NCBI GenBank assembly: GCA_028279985.1
Contig: JANQMR010000037.1
Span: 248,001-312,000 of the forward strand
DNA from: Woeseiaceae bacterium
Lineage (GTDB): Bacteria; Pseudomonadota; Gammaproteobacteria; Steroidobacterales; Woeseiaceae
Direction: 5' to 3'
DNA: 64,000 bases
The notes under the pieces: model-generated
Database searches by the model: none
What the model saw: the letters and a program-made list of their open reading frames with translations, nothing else
Told to the model about the DNA's origin: nothing
Part shown: piece after piece, positions 17,760-27,685 of the stretch
Position numbering within the stretch: the first letter of the stretch is position 1
How the letters are laid out: each line of letters starts with the position of its first letter
Made by a program: the position numbers and the translations under genes

Positions 17760-20549
17760 CTAGAATTCCCAGATTGCACCTACGTAGTAGTTGCGTCCGC
17801 TCCCAGTCACCGCGTATAGGCGGTCGCTGGAGTCAGTATAGAGCTCTTCTTTTTCATCAGTTAGGTTGTTGGCCTTGAGCGTCAACTTAATGTTTTCATT
17901 GACGTAGTAGAATCCGGCAAAGTCTACGAAGTTTGTTTCATGAAAGCCGCGCTCGTCTTCATCGCCGAGTCCGACCTCTACCCGACTGATGAAGTCGTCA
18001 CGATACGTCTGAGACACTCTTACCCCCCAGACATCGTTCTCGTAGTAGAGCGTCGTGGCGTAGCTGGTATCTGACAAACCGACAAAACTCTTGTTCGATG
18101 AATTCGTCGTTTGCTGAACATTCGGGTAGTCCGTATCTCCGTCCGAGCTAGTGAAGCTTGCCCGGATCCCCAGGTTTCGCCACTCGCCTGGCAGGAACGT
18201 AAAGTCTTTTTCGAGCGCAAGCTCAAATCCCGAGAATTCAGCGTTGGGAATATTCACCAGACCTTTGAGCTGATAGATCGTATCGGCGGTTTGTGGATTA
18301 CCGTTTTCGTCTACGGCACCATCTAACAGGGCAAGATCCAACCCGGTGTCACCGTATCGTACTGGCTGCGAAAACTCGGTAATGAAGTCGTCGATATCTT
18401 TTCTGTAGTAGGCAAGAGCTACATAACCGGAATTGTCACCGAAGTAGTATTCCGCAGAAATCTCAAAGTCTGTCGACTCCATGTGCCTGATGTCCGGAGC
18501 GCCGCCCCGAATGTCCAGCAAGTTTGCGTCCGTACGTACGTTAAAAGACGGGTTCAGTGCACCCAGTGGCGGTCGGTTGATGTTCGCGGATGCACTTGCT
18601 CGCAAAATCAAATTGTCGGTTGCGCTATAAGCCAGGTTGACCGCTGGCAACACATCCGAGTAGTCGGACGTAAAGACCTGGGGATTGCCGAATTCATCAA
18701 ATCCATTGCCTTCCGCTTCGGTGTCGTACGAGCGAATGCCGACGTTTCCGCGAAGCGCCCCGTACTCGAAGTCCAACTGAGCGTAGAAAGCCGCTGTCTC
18801 TTCCTCGATCGCAACTGTAGGTCTGGACCGACCAAAGTCTTCACCAAGGCTACGCAGATCCAGGTTTGCTGCGCTGTAGGCAGCTTGACGCGCCGCTAGA
18901 TCGGCAACAATCCAGGATCGGCCGTCAGATCGAGTAAATGTCCGATAGCCGTCGGCTGGGTTGGCCAGCAGGCTGCTGTCTGCCGGCTCAAACGTCGAGA
19001 TTGCGTCAAACGCGCTATCCGTGTTTCGAACTTCGTAGCGCTCGTTGCTGTTCTCGTAGTTTTTATACTCAAATCCGAACTTCAGTGTCATTGCCTCCGA
19101 GAGGTCGTAATCGAAATCCAACTGAAAGTTGTCGAAGTCATTGGATATGTAGTCTTCGCGGAAACGAAGATCCCGGTACTCCCATTGATCGGGTGCACCC
19201 GTGTTGAAACTGCTATCGATTGTTCGGGAGCACTCGAATGAACCGCAATTGATGTCGAATGCGACGGGAATTCCTGCCTGATTGCGGGTGTACGCTTTGT
19301 CGCTCTGCGGCTTGTCGAGGTCCGCCGAAGTGGTACCGAACAGGAAGTTCGCATTGAATCGATCTGAAATATTCCATTCCCCACTGAGAACGAAGTTCAC
19401 AAAAGTGCTATCGGACTGATCCGCACGCGCTTCGGTCACCATCGACTGGTCGTTGGCAATAAAGCTTCCGTTAACCAATTGGATATCGCCACCCGCATCT
19501 GTAGTCGGTGCGTCGCCTTGAACCGTTTCAGTATCCAGGGAAACGATCTCGTGACCGCGCGGCAGACTGTAGGTGTTTACCAGGTGAAACTCGGTCTTGG
19601 AGTTGTTCATCTCTCCGTACAACGCGTCAAAAGACAAGCTGAAGTTATCTGCGGGCCGAAACTGCAGGGATGCCGTAATGCCCAGGCGCTCCTGATCGTT
19701 CAGCCAGGCACTGTCGCGAATACCCCGAGGAAACCAGATGTCGCCGTTCTCAACTTGAGTACGCAACGAATCCGATAGTCCAGCTCCTGCGGTCGCATCC
19801 GCGCGCTTTCTCCAGCGTGTCGTATTTATGCCGAACTCTTCGGTCTCGCGTTCGCTGTATGCAACGGAAATCAGCGCACCGACATTATCCCAAGTATTGG
19901 AGACCAGACCGACGATACGGGGGTCCGTGGCATCCGTGTTTGAGTTCGTCCCCAATTGGCCACCCAATACAGCGCGGTAGCCATCGAAATCGAAAGGTCT
20001 GGCCGTGTTCAGGTTCACGGTGCCGCCGAGTCCGCCTTCGGATTGCTCAGCGGAATACGACTTGAACACGTCGATTCTCGTGAACAGTTCTGACGCGAAA
20101 ATATTGAAATCGAAGCCTCGCGTACGCGTTACTGCTCCGCGTGCATCGAGTGTCGACGCAGATGTTCCCAGTGCCTCCATTCCATTGACTTTGACACGCG
20201 TAAAGTCAGGTCCTAGTCCGCGGAGTGAAATCTGGCGGCCTTCGCCGCCTTCGCGGGTGATCGTTACACCGGGAATACGTTGCAGAGATTCCGCGAGATT
20301 CAGGTCAGGAAACGCCGCTATGTCTTCCGCGGCAATCGAGTCTTGAGAAATGAGAGCATTTCGCTTGAGATCCCTTGCTTGCATCAAGGAGCCACGAAAG
20401 CCCTTAACTACAATCTCCTCAATGCCCTCAATGTCTTGATCTCCCTCATTTGCTACAGCAGCTCCCATCGGCAGTCCCAGCGCAACAGCGATAAGTGCAG
20501 TAAGCCCCCCGATCTTGCTGCGAGGAAAGGATGGTTCGTTGTATTTCAT
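17760..20549 (-). CDS. TonB-dependent receptor, Xanthomonas/Caulobacter-type (TIGR01782-like)
   Basis: 929 residues. A signal peptide (GLTALIAVALGLPMGAAVA) leads to a TonB box IEEIVVKGFRGSL and the plug hallmarks of the large Xanthomonas/Caulobacter-type clade: DSIAAEDIAAFPDLNLAESLQRIPGV, GEGRQISLRGLGPDFTRV and GGLGGTVNLNTARPFDF. The barrel ends YVGAIWEF. Receptors of this clade generally import plant- or algal-polysaccharide fragments. A LacI-operator-like palindrome lies about 190 bases upstream. The gene is isolated: a convergent pair lies downstream and the hipBA relic upstream, so its substrate is unknown; serving the adjacent glycosaminoglycan locus is possible. Confidence 0.92.
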   Translation of the reverse strand: MKYNEPSFPRSKIGGLTALIAVALGLPMGAAVANEGDQDIEGIEEIVVKGFRGSLMQARDLKRNALISQDSIAAEDIAAFPDLNLAESLQRIPGVTITREGGEGRQISLRGLGPDFTRVKVNGMEALGTSASTLDARGAVTRTRGFDFNIFASELFTRIDVFKSYSAEQSEGGLGGTVNLNTARPFDFDGYRAVLGGQLGTNSNTDATDPRIVGLVSNTWDNVGALISVAYSERETEEFGINTTRWRKRADATAGAGLSDSLRTQVENGDIWFPRGIRDSAWLNDQERLGITASLQFRPADNFSLSFDALYGEMNNSKTEFHLVNTYSLPRGHEIVSLDTETVQGDAPTTDAGGDIQLVNGSFIANDQSMVTEARADQSDSTFVNFVLSGEWNISDRFNANFLFGTTSADLDKPQSDKAYTRNQAGIPVAFDINCGSFECSRTIDSSFNTGAPDQWEYRDLRFREDYISNDFDNFQLDFDYDLSEAMTLKFGFEYKNYENSNERYEVRNTDSAFDAISTFEPADSSLLANPADGYRTFTRSDGRSWIVADLAARQAAYSAANLDLRSLGEDFGRSRPTVAIEEETAAFYAQLDFEYGALRGNVGIRSYDTEAEGNGFDEFGNPQVFTSDYSDVLPAVNLAYSATDNLILRASASANINRPPLGALNPSFNVRTDANLLDIRGGAPDIRHMESTDFEISAEYYFGDNSGYVALAYYRKDIDDFITEFSQPVRYGDTGLDLALLDGAVDENGNPQTADTIYQLKGLVNIPNAEFSGFELALEKDFTFLPGEWRNLGIRASFTSSDGDTDYPNVQQTTNSSNKSFVGLSDTSYATTLYYENDVWGVRVSQTYRDDFISRVEVGLGDEDERGFHETNFVDFAGFYYVNENIKLTLKANNLTDEKEELYTDSSDRLYAVTGSGRNYYVGAIWEF

Positions 20550-20735
20550 GACTTGATGCCCCTCTAGTCTTTGATTCTCTTTGACTTCGCATTACCGGTG
20601 GTCCTCAGCACCGGCAGTACGCGCCCCCCCGAGACCTACGCCAGACCAAACCCAAAATTTGTCGGTTATGCCGTAGTTGTCAGACCAACACCACACTGGC
20701 CTGACCAAAATTCTCAGTGGGGTGACAGTAACCAA

Positions 20736-20753
20736 TAATGATACCGGTGTCAA
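20736..20753 (-). promoter_or_regulatory. LacI-type operator-like palindrome TGATACCGGTGTCA
   Basis: An imperfect palindrome centred on ACCGGT, upstream of the receptor gene that starts at 20549. It resembles but is not identical to the five 16-base boxes of the glycosaminoglycan locus (left arm TGATA instead of TGGAA, spacing one base shorter). It may be the site of another LacI-family protein or a weak site for the one encoded at 37013. The rest of the 20550-21120 spacer shows no credible gene. Confidence 0.4.
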
Positions 20754-21120
20754 TGTGGATAAAAAGACACGGAACCAGGGAGTATTTTCTTGATTATTTT
20801 ATTTATAAACAATCATTTATGAGCTAGAACCTCGATCAGGCGAATCGCTGCCACTAGCGCGTTGAACTGTTCGGAAATTTGTTGTCGGCCAATGTCTCCG
20901 AAAGACATCATCTGCCACTTCTCGTATCCCGTGCCTCAATTAGGCTTGACCAATTCTCAATGGCAATTTCACGAGATTGAAGCGCCAGTCGAATCGCGTT
21001 CCGAATACTTGCTCGACGGTGCCCTCTTCAGAAACCACGTGCAGTTCGGCGGCAATTTCTCCACTGTTGTCAATCGAAATTCGAGCAAATTCTTGTCGAA
21101 CATCGCATCGGCTGTTATTC

Positions 21121-21159
21121 GATTTATCGGGCCTTAACCGGGTTAAGATCCGATAAATC
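21121..21159. promoter_or_regulatory. Nested palindrome upstream of hipBA relic (putative HipB operator)
   Basis: GATTTATCGG (21121-21130) pairs perfectly with CCGATAAATC (21150-21159), and inside lies a second perfect repeat CTTAACC/GGTTAAG (21133-21147). HipB operators in enterobacteria are TATCC-spacer-GGATA palindromes before hipB; this one has TATCGG and CCGATA arms 17 bases before the relic's ATG. An autoregulatory operator is inferred. Confidence 0.5.
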
Positions 21160-21176
21160 GACCAAACGAGCGGGCA

Positions 21177-22144
21177 ATGGCCAGAAAGAACGTACTGACG
21201 ACCAGCCCGCCCTACGCCGTCGAACAGACACTAAAGCGCCTGGGAGCGAATACTGCGTACGGCACGGCAAGGCGATACCAGCGGACGGTTGACCGCACCG
21301 GTGTCGCGACGGGACGCTTTGTCTACGGCAAGAGTTATCTTGCCCGCGATCGTGCGATTCCAATCGGTCCGCTCGAGCTCAAGCTCGGCACGAAGACCTA
21401 TGAGACAAGGTTGCTAGAAGGCGTATTCGGCGCCCTTCGCGATGCCAGTCCCGATCATTGGGGCCGACGCGTCATGGAACGGCATTTCGGTTCGCCGGCT
21501 CCTGATGAGCTCGATTACCTGCTGCATTCCCCGGACGATCGCGCCAGGGCACTTGGCTTCGGCCTGGGTCCGGAACCACCTGCGCCGAAGCGAAAATTCA
21601 ACCGTACCATTGATCTGGGCAAGCTCCAGGAGTTTGCCGATGCCATTATCGCAGGCGAAGCGCTGCCGCAATCGCCAAACGCGGAACAGGCGCAAGCACT
21701 CATGTCGAAAGGTACGCCAATGGGCGGTGCCCGGCCGAAAGCCGGACGCCGCCGAATTGTTCAGGCGCATGTGCTTCAACGCCCTGATCACGAACGATGA
21801 CGATCATCCGCGCAATCACGCGGTGATTGCGCTCGAGAATGACTGGCGGCTGTCACCAGCCTATGACCTGATTCCGGCCATGCCGATTAGCATCGAGCAT
21901 CGAGCATCGCGACTTGGCGCTGCAATGTGGCGACATGGGCCGATACGCCCAGGCGGAAAACCTGCTCTCGCAGTCGGCCCGGTTTCTGCTGAAAGCTGAC
22001 GACGCACGTACCATTGTCGATGGCATGGAAGCGACCGTGCGGGGGCAATGGCATGAAATCCGCCGCCGCGAGGGCGTCAGTGACAAGGACTGCGAGACAA
22101 TCCAGAGCCGGACCAGTACCTTGCTGTTAAACTTGTCGCCCTGA
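21177..22144 (+). pseudogene. Decayed hipBA toxin-antitoxin locus (HipB start fused to HipA fragments)
   Basis: The first about 25 residues (TTSPPYAVEQTLKRLGAN) look like the start of a HipB-type HTH antitoxin, but the rest of that domain is missing and the frame continues into HipA: FVYGKSYLARDRAIPI, DASPDHWGRRVM and GTPMGGARPKA. The central kinase region (ATP-binding part, roughly 100 residues) is then lost, and in the next frame the text resumes with the C-terminal FNALITNDDDHPRNHAVI and LSPAYDLIP. A 7-base tandem duplication (catcgag, 21891-21904) shifts the frame again; removing one unit restores SIEHRDLALQCGDMGRYAQAENLL, which runs to the stop at 22144. So there are at least two deletions and one slippage event. 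It is not expected to make an active kinase. Confidence 0.8.
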
Positions 22145-22277
22145 TTTTGGATGTCTGCACAGGCTAAAGTGGTATCACTTAGCCGTTATTGGGTTGGTGC
22201 GAGATGACACTGGCCAGACCTGAGCGTAAGGGGGGGACTTACCCACAAGCCTGACCAGCGTATCCAGCCGCTAGACG

Positions 22278-24776
22278 CTAGAAGTCAAATCGAATACTCG
22301 CGCCCACGAATCGACGGTAATCGCGCGGATAGAAGGCTCTACCGAACCCGAGCGTATTGACCGCGAAGCGGCTCGAGTAAACATCGTCAAAGACATTTTT
22401 CGCGAATACCTGCGCCGAGACTCTCTCACCGGACACTCCAACATACAGGTCCGCAATTCCGTATGCCGGTGATTCCGGTGCCTCCTGGGCGATTTGATTC
22501 ACGCTACGTGTGCGGTCTCCCTCGTACCTGTAGTCACCGCGTACAAACACCGCTGAATCACCGGCCCCAATCGGCCACTCGTACCTGGTAGAAATGTAGA
22601 ATTGCGTCTCGGAGTTGTTTGGAAAAGGAAGCCCCGACATGTCGAATCGGTTTGCGCCCGCAATTGTCTCGCACCGACTCGCCAGCGTCCCGCCTGGGCA
22701 GTTGATCGGGACATTCGAGAAGTCCTCGAAATCCGCATCGAATTTCGCCAAGCTTGCATAGAGCGAGAGTTGGTCCGTCGGCCGATAAGTCGCGTCGATT
22801 TCCACGCCGCGGCTATTGGCCTCTGCGGCATTCACGTATCCTGCGAATACCGTTCCGGTCAATTCGTCTATGACCCTGGTTGCGCGAACCTGGTAGTCGT
22901 TAACGGTCATATCAAACAGCGTCGCGTTGAATTGAAGTCGACCGTCAAGCAATACGCTCCGCAGCCCTAGCTCAAGATTCTCGGATTCCTCCGGACGTGT
23001 CGGAAACTGATCCGCATCGGCAGGATTGGTGTTGCTGGTGACGAAGTAGGATGGCCCCTTGTAGCCCGTCGAGTAGTTGAAGTACAGACGCGTTGAATCC
23101 GATGCGTTGAATCCGAGAACGGCTTTGTAGATGACATCGTTCTCCGAGTTGGAGAAAGACTCTGGATCGTTGAAGCGCCGAAACAAAGTCGGGTCTGCTT
23201 GCGCAAACGCAAGACCTTCTTCGAAGGTTTCAAGCCCGGTTGCTCCAACGGGAAGCGCTACCCTAATGCTCTGGAAAGTCGCACTGCTTTCTTCGCGCAA
23301 AGCGCGCGCGCCTAGCAAGAAATCGATACGGTCGGTTAACCGGACCTCCAGTTGCCCGAACACCGCCGTATTCTCGAAGTCAGTCGTAAAATTGCCCTGA
23401 TCCAAGCGGCGATCCGGCACCAGCAAAGTCCGATCAACAACTCCGCTTGAGTTATACTCATCCACCAGCGCCTGTGCTGACGCCCTGCTCACGCACCCTG
23501 TCAGCTCTCCGTCCTCGATTAGAACTCGACCCGCCGCCTGCGCACCGCCGGTGCAACGGTCGTTTACTTCAGAGCGCTGACCTTCGGTCTTGTGATAGAA
23601 CAGCCCGGCGGTCCAGTTGACCCGTTCGTTGTCGTAGGAACTCAGCCGAACCTCTTGCTGAAGCACTTCCACGGTTTCGTTGCCACCGAACTGCCGGCGG
23701 GAAATCGGGAAATTCGAATTGAAGCCATCCGTGTTGTTGAGCAACTCAAAGTCGCGATAGCTCCCGATATACGTGAGGGTCAGATTGTGGCGAATGTCGT
23801 AGTTCAACTCAGCCGAAAAGCCGGTATTCTCCGTCGAACCGAACTGCGAGCCGCCAATGGCGACGGCGGGCGCATCAAAGGTCTCGAATGACGGCGGCGG
23901 ATTCAGGGCGTTTGATCCTCCGATCCTGGGCACACCGTCTTCGAAAATCAGCGCCGTGTTGCGATCCAGATTCACTTCACCTACTGCCGTATTGGCGCAA
24001 CAGTTTGTGTCGAACTCTGAATAGTCGGCGCGCAAGAGAAAACTGAAATCCGATTGATTGTCATATAGCACCTGTGCACGATACCCGGAGCGCTCCTCGT
24101 CGCCGATATCATCGGCGCCGGGAAATGTGTTCTTGATGTAGCCGTCAATGGTCGCCCACTGTCCATTCAGGCGGATTGCCCAACTATCGTTGAGCGGGAG
24201 GTTGATCGAAGCTCTTGTGTCGAATCCGCTGTACTCGGACGCCTGGAGTCGTAGGTATCCACCGGGTCCGTATAAGTCGGGGCGCTTTGTGACGTAGTGA
24301 ATCAAACCGGTTGATGTGTTTTGTCCAAACAGCGTTCCTTGCGGCCCGCGCAACGCCTCAACTCGCTCCAGGTCATAAACACCCAGGTTGGCCATCGACT
24401 GGCGCGGCAGCACTTCCCCGTCTACCGCAATTAGGTTGGAGGACTGCAACCCAATCGAGTTGGTGAACGTACCGATACCCCTTGTCTTCAGGGTCGTTGT
24501 ACGAATCTCGATACTGTCATCGATACTCATTCCCGGAATGTACGCCGCCAAGTCGAACGTGTTGAGGATCACGTTATCTTCAACAGCTTGACCATCCATA
24601 ACCTGAATCGAAACTGGCACTTCCTGCAGATTCTGCTCACGTTTCTGTGCCGTGACAGTGATCACTTCTATCGTATCTTCAGACTCCAATCTGTCTTGTG
24701 CAGCAACGACGCCGCTGAACAGAAGCACAAGCGCTGTCGACGATGCCACCAAATACCGATGGATGCGAGTTTTCAT
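22278..24776 (-). CDS. TonB-dependent receptor of the glycosaminoglycan locus
   Basis: 832 residues from the ATG at 24776 (MKTRIHRYLV), with a signal peptide ending VVAAQD, TonB box IEVITVTAQKREQNLQEVPVSI, a plug with DLERVEALRGPQGTLFGQNTSTG and a barrel ending GASIRFDF. An in-frame ATG five codons earlier is possible but less good. A LacI-type box lies 60 bases upstream, the same box that controls the lyase, sulfatase and hydrolase genes, so it is most likely the outer-membrane importer for chondroitin-type oligosaccharides. The relic at 41559 is related to its N-terminus. Confidence 0.92.
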   Translation of the reverse strand: MKTRIHRYLVASSTALVLLFSGVVAAQDRLESEDTIEVITVTAQKREQNLQEVPVSIQVMDGQAVEDNVILNTFDLAAYIPGMSIDDSIEIRTTTLKTRGIGTFTNSIGLQSSNLIAVDGEVLPRQSMANLGVYDLERVEALRGPQGTLFGQNTSTGLIHYVTKRPDLYGPGGYLRLQASEYSGFDTRASINLPLNDSWAIRLNGQWATIDGYIKNTFPGADDIGDEERSGYRAQVLYDNQSDFSFLLRADYSEFDTNCCANTAVGEVNLDRNTALIFEDGVPRIGGSNALNPPPSFETFDAPAVAIGGSQFGSTENTGFSAELNYDIRHNLTLTYIGSYRDFELLNNTDGFNSNFPISRRQFGGNETVEVLQQEVRLSSYDNERVNWTAGLFYHKTEGQRSEVNDRCTGGAQAAGRVLIEDGELTGCVSRASAQALVDEYNSSGVVDRTLLVPDRRLDQGNFTTDFENTAVFGQLEVRLTDRIDFLLGARALREESSATFQSIRVALPVGATGLETFEEGLAFAQADPTLFRRFNDPESFSNSENDVIYKAVLGFNASDSTRLYFNYSTGYKGPSYFVTSNTNPADADQFPTRPEESENLELGLRSVLLDGRLQFNATLFDMTVNDYQVRATRVIDELTGTVFAGYVNAAEANSRGVEIDATYRPTDQLSLYASLAKFDADFEDFSNVPINCPGGTLASRCETIAGANRFDMSGLPFPNNSETQFYISTRYEWPIGAGDSAVFVRGDYRYEGDRTRSVNQIAQEAPESPAYGIADLYVGVSGERVSAQVFAKNVFDDVYSSRFAVNTLGFGRAFYPRDYRRFVGASIRFDF

Positions 24777-24835
24777 TGAGTCCCCCTCCATATGACGTTC
24801 TTATTGGCTTGAATACGAGTGTCATTATTTCAGTA

Positions 24836-24852
24836 ATGGAACCGGTTGTCAA
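24836..24852 (-). promoter_or_regulatory. LacI-family operator box, copy 1 (before TonB receptor)
   Basis: ATGGAACCGGTTGTCAA, one of five nearly identical boxes between 24.8 and 41.4 kb, each next to a gene for glycosaminoglycan use. The core AACCGGTT is a perfect palindrome with a CG centre, as in LacI/PurR operators. Confidence 0.75.
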
Positions 24853-25605
24853 TTTGTCGCGATAGACGACAGTTTTCGCAAGACGTCCGCCATTCGCGTC
24901 CTCAATGTCAGACGCTATCCGTCTGCAGAAGTAACTAACGCAACTACTTGGAAGAGTGTCACGCCCGTGCGGTATTGCGCCCAACGTTGGAAACCTCAAA
25001 CGGCGTGGTCTGCGCCGTTGTCAAACAACAGGACACCGAAGTTCAACCGGCCATCTCCCGGTCCGAATGTCCACAGCGATCCCGTATACCCGCTGCAGAC
25101 TGGGAAGTCGGTATTTAATACCCTATTGAATTATCTCGTTTTTTATTGGAAGCTCTGAAAAACTGGGTGCACTGCTCCCTGCGGCCGTGCCGGAGAAATG
25201 AATCGGTTGTGCTGCCAACTCAGCCGTCGTCGGCATAAGTTCCTGGGCGATGCCGTTCACGTTCTGAACTCTCGATGCGCAGCACCGATGAGAGCCGAAA
25301 TCGATGGGGTCGAGCTGCGTACCTCAGCCGCATCGCGACTTCAGGTCCGTTTCATAGAGGGATGTATGATGTGGCTGTGCATCAACAAAAAGATCGTACT
25401 ACCGCTAGTCAAACGGGCTGCTATTTTCGTAAGCAATGCCTGTGGGTCCTGTTGCCGTTTGCAGTAGCCGGGTGCCGAAACAACAAAGACGCCTTTGACT
25501 ACGTCGAGTCCCGCTCCACAACGGCAAGACGGTCTCTCGACGTGCACCATGACACATGGCTCGCCGCACAGGCATCGGTTGTCTTAGGCAAGTCGCGTCT
25601 TGAGA
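24853..25605. other. Spacer of about 750 bases without a convincing gene
   Basis: Between the receptor's operator and the end of the deacetylase gene I see only short, compositionally random reading frames. One plus-strand frame contains a lipobox-like LLPFAVAGC near 25.46 kb but has no plausible start or homology and runs antisense into the deacetylase gene. The leftward promoter of the TonB receptor must lie at the left end. Confidence 0.5.
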
Positions 25606-26772
25606 TCACGTCCAACCAGACGCCGTATTGTGCGTTAGAACGCCCCGACGCCAGACTCGGACAATACCAATTTCGCCGTCCATCTCGACCAAATCCGCGA
25701 CGCCACCGACCCGTATTTCGCCGGTATGCTTACGAAGACCGATAGCGGCACTCGGGTAGGTAGTCGCCATTCGCACCGCTTCGTCCCAAGTGATATCAGA
25801 AAAATCGACGGCATTCCGAACCGCATCGATCATCGTCAGATGCGATCCCGCCAATGAACCGGCAGCGTTTCGAAGGACTCCGTCTTGTACCTCAATGCGC
25901 TCGCCGCCGAGTTCGAACCAGGGCTCGGCCGCCCCTACAGTCGACATTGCATCGGTAACAAGAATAGCGCCCCCGCGAAACTTGCCGCGCACAGCCACGC
26001 GCACCGATGCAGGATGTACATGATGGCCATCGGCGATAATGCCAAAAACCGTTGACGACGATTCGATCGCTCTGCCAACGACGCCTGGATCACGGCTGCC
26101 AAAAGGTGTCATCGCGTTGAATAAGTGTGTGTATCCGTGCAATCCGGCTGCCTCAGCCTCCACGCACTGTTCGTACGTTGCTGCCGTGTGCCCGGCGAAC
26201 ACGATAACTCCAGCCTCTCGCAGCTCCGCTATTTGTGCTGGCGGCGTGTTTTCAGGCGCCAGTGTCACTAGCGCAACTGCATCGTCTCCGAGTGACGTCA
26301 GAATCTCCAACCCTTCCGCATCCAGTTTCCGAAACTTCGAAGCATCATGCGCTCCTTTTCTGGTTTCGCTCAGAAATGGACCTTCAAGATGAATACCGAC
26401 GATTCCAGGTACAGCCTCATCAATGGCCTGCCGCACGGCTGCGATGGCCGCGCGCATGACGGCGTAGTCGTCACTGATAAGCGTTGGCAGCAGCGATGTC
26501 GTACCGAATTGGACATGGGCATCGGCAATCTGGCGTAGCGCGGATACGGACGGGTCATTGTTGAATAAGGCACCGCCCCCGCCGTTTACCTGAATATCGA
26601 CAAAGCCCGGAACGAGTCGCCTGCCTTCGAGGTCAAACCGCACTGCACCTGGCGGCGTTGTTGCGCCGGCAGTCGATATTTCGGCGATTGTCGTGCCGTC
26701 GATCAGGACCGATCGACGCAGTGACACGGCAGCGCCATCGAACAGCGTGGCGTTGTCCAGTAGCTGCAGCAC
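25606..26772 (-). CDS. nagA: N-acetylhexosamine-6-phosphate deacetylase (NagA/AgaA type)
   Basis: 388 residues, amidohydrolase fold. It shows PGFVDIQVNGGGG (E. coli NagA-like, lacking the usual HxH on strand 1), HLEGPFL with the metal-binding glutamate, AGHTAA, THLFNAM, DGHH and VTDAM with the catalytic aspartate. It removes acetate from GlcNAc-6-P or GalNAc-6-P in the cytoplasm; with AgaS and a GatZ/AgaZ protein beside it, the GalNAc form (AgaA) is more likely. It starts at a GTG whose G is also the last base of the kinase stop codon (TAGTG overlap), so the two are coupled. It is the last gene of the long minus-strand operon that begins at the GH105 gene. Confidence 0.9.
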   Translation of the reverse strand: MLQLLDNATLFDGAAVSLRRSVLIDGTTIAEISTAGATTPPGAVRFDLEGRRLVPGFVDIQVNGGGGALFNNDPSVSALRQIADAHVQFGTTSLLPTLISDDYAVMRAAIAAVRQAIDEAVPGIVGIHLEGPFLSETRKGAHDASKFRKLDAEGLEILTSLGDDAVALVTLAPENTPPAQIAELREAGVIVFAGHTAATYEQCVEAEAAGLHGYTHLFNAMTPFGSRDPGVVGRAIESSSTVFGIIADGHHVHPASVRVAVRGKFRGGAILVTDAMSTVGAAEPWFELGGERIEVQDGVLRNAAGSLAGSHLTMIDAVRNAVDFSDITWDEAVRMATTYPSAAIGLRKHTGEIRVGGVADLVEMDGEIGIVRVWRRGVLTHNTASGWT

Positions 26773-27674
26773 TACACTACCGAGCCGACGATGGCTGCAC
26801 CCCGCACTCCACTGTCGTCGCCAAACACCGCCCGGCGAATCGGCGGTGGTGAAACACCGTGCAACAGGAGTGCATCAACGGCGTCCGGCAACAGCGTGTA
26901 CAGTTCCTCGACCTTCGACATGCCGCCGCCAATAACGATGACGTGGGGATTGTTGTGCAAAACGAGTTGCGATATCACGTGGGCAATGCAATCGACCCAA
27001 ACCTCGAACGCGCGTACCGCACTGACCTCGCCTTTTCTCATTCGAGCAATGCAGTCCGCCGGCCTGACCTCCTCGCCCATGTAGTGTCGTGCAAGATTGG
27101 CAAGGCCTGGTCCGGATACATACGTCTCGATGCAGCCTTGTTTGCCACACGTGCAGTCAAAAAGTGGCAGACCATGTTCTGCGACGACGGTTGCCGGGAT
27201 CGGGATGTGGCCCCACTCGCCCGCAATACCGTCCGCCCCGAGTCGGGGTACACCGTTGCGGCAAAAGCCGCTCGCCGCACCGGTCCCCAGGATCACACCT
27301 ACCATTGTGGGAAACCCTTCTGCGGCACCCCCCCTCGCCTCCGATAAGGCGAACGCCCGGACATCGTTGATACAACGAACATTCCGGTCGATTGCAAGAC
27401 TAAGATCGGCCTGCACATGGTGACCGTTCAGGCATGGCACGTTAGTTGAAAACGATTTCCCATTTTGGTCCACAATACCCGCCAGTCCGAGGCCCACCGT
27501 GCAGTGATCGCCGTACTCATCGTCCGCCGACTGGATCAGCGCACGATTCGCATCGACAAACTCGGAGTAACTATCGGTCGGCGTATTGATGCGGTGCGTA
27601 TGTATGCGCGAGAAACTTCGGTCAAAAACGGCAAACTCAATCTTAGTGCCGCCGACATCGATTCCGTAATGCAC
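26772..27674 (-). CDS. ROK-family sugar kinase (probable N-acetylgalactosamine kinase, AgaK-like)
   Basis: 300 residues from a GTG at 27674, 11 bases after the AgaS stop; longer readings from an upstream start would overlap AgaS and add a random N-terminus. The ATP-binding YGIDVGGTKIEFAVFD opens the protein, and the ROK zinc motif is DCTCGKQGCIE. It phosphorylates a hexosamine before deacetylation. The order kinase-deacetylase-AgaS-AgaZ follows the GalNAc pathway reconstructed in Shewanella, where a ROK protein (AgaK) replaces the PTS. Specificity for GalNAc over GlcNAc is inferred from context. Confidence 0.85.
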   Translation of the reverse strand: MHYGIDVGGTKIEFAVFDRSFSRIHTHRINTPTDSYSEFVDANRALIQSADDEYGDHCTVGLGLAGIVDQNGKSFSTNVPCLNGHHVQADLSLAIDRNVRCINDVRAFALSEARGGAAEGFPTMVGVILGTGAASGFCRNGVPRLGADGIAGEWGHIPIPATVVAEHGLPLFDCTCGKQGCIETYVSGPGLANLARHYMGEEVRPADCIARMRKGEVSAVRAFEVWVDCIAHVISQLVLHNNPHVIVIGGGMSKVEELYTLLPDAVDALLLHGVSPPPIRRAVFGDDSGVRGAAIVGSVV

Positions 27675-27685
27675 AATACCGGCCG

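Noticed and set aside
20862-21137. Possible 91-residue gene upstream of hipBA
   Set aside because: No ribosome binding site, no recognisable motif and random composition; it runs into the palindrome.
25275-25745. Possible lipoprotein gene (lipobox-like VAGC)
   Set aside because: The lipobox is not near a start codon and the frame continues antisense into the deacetylase gene.
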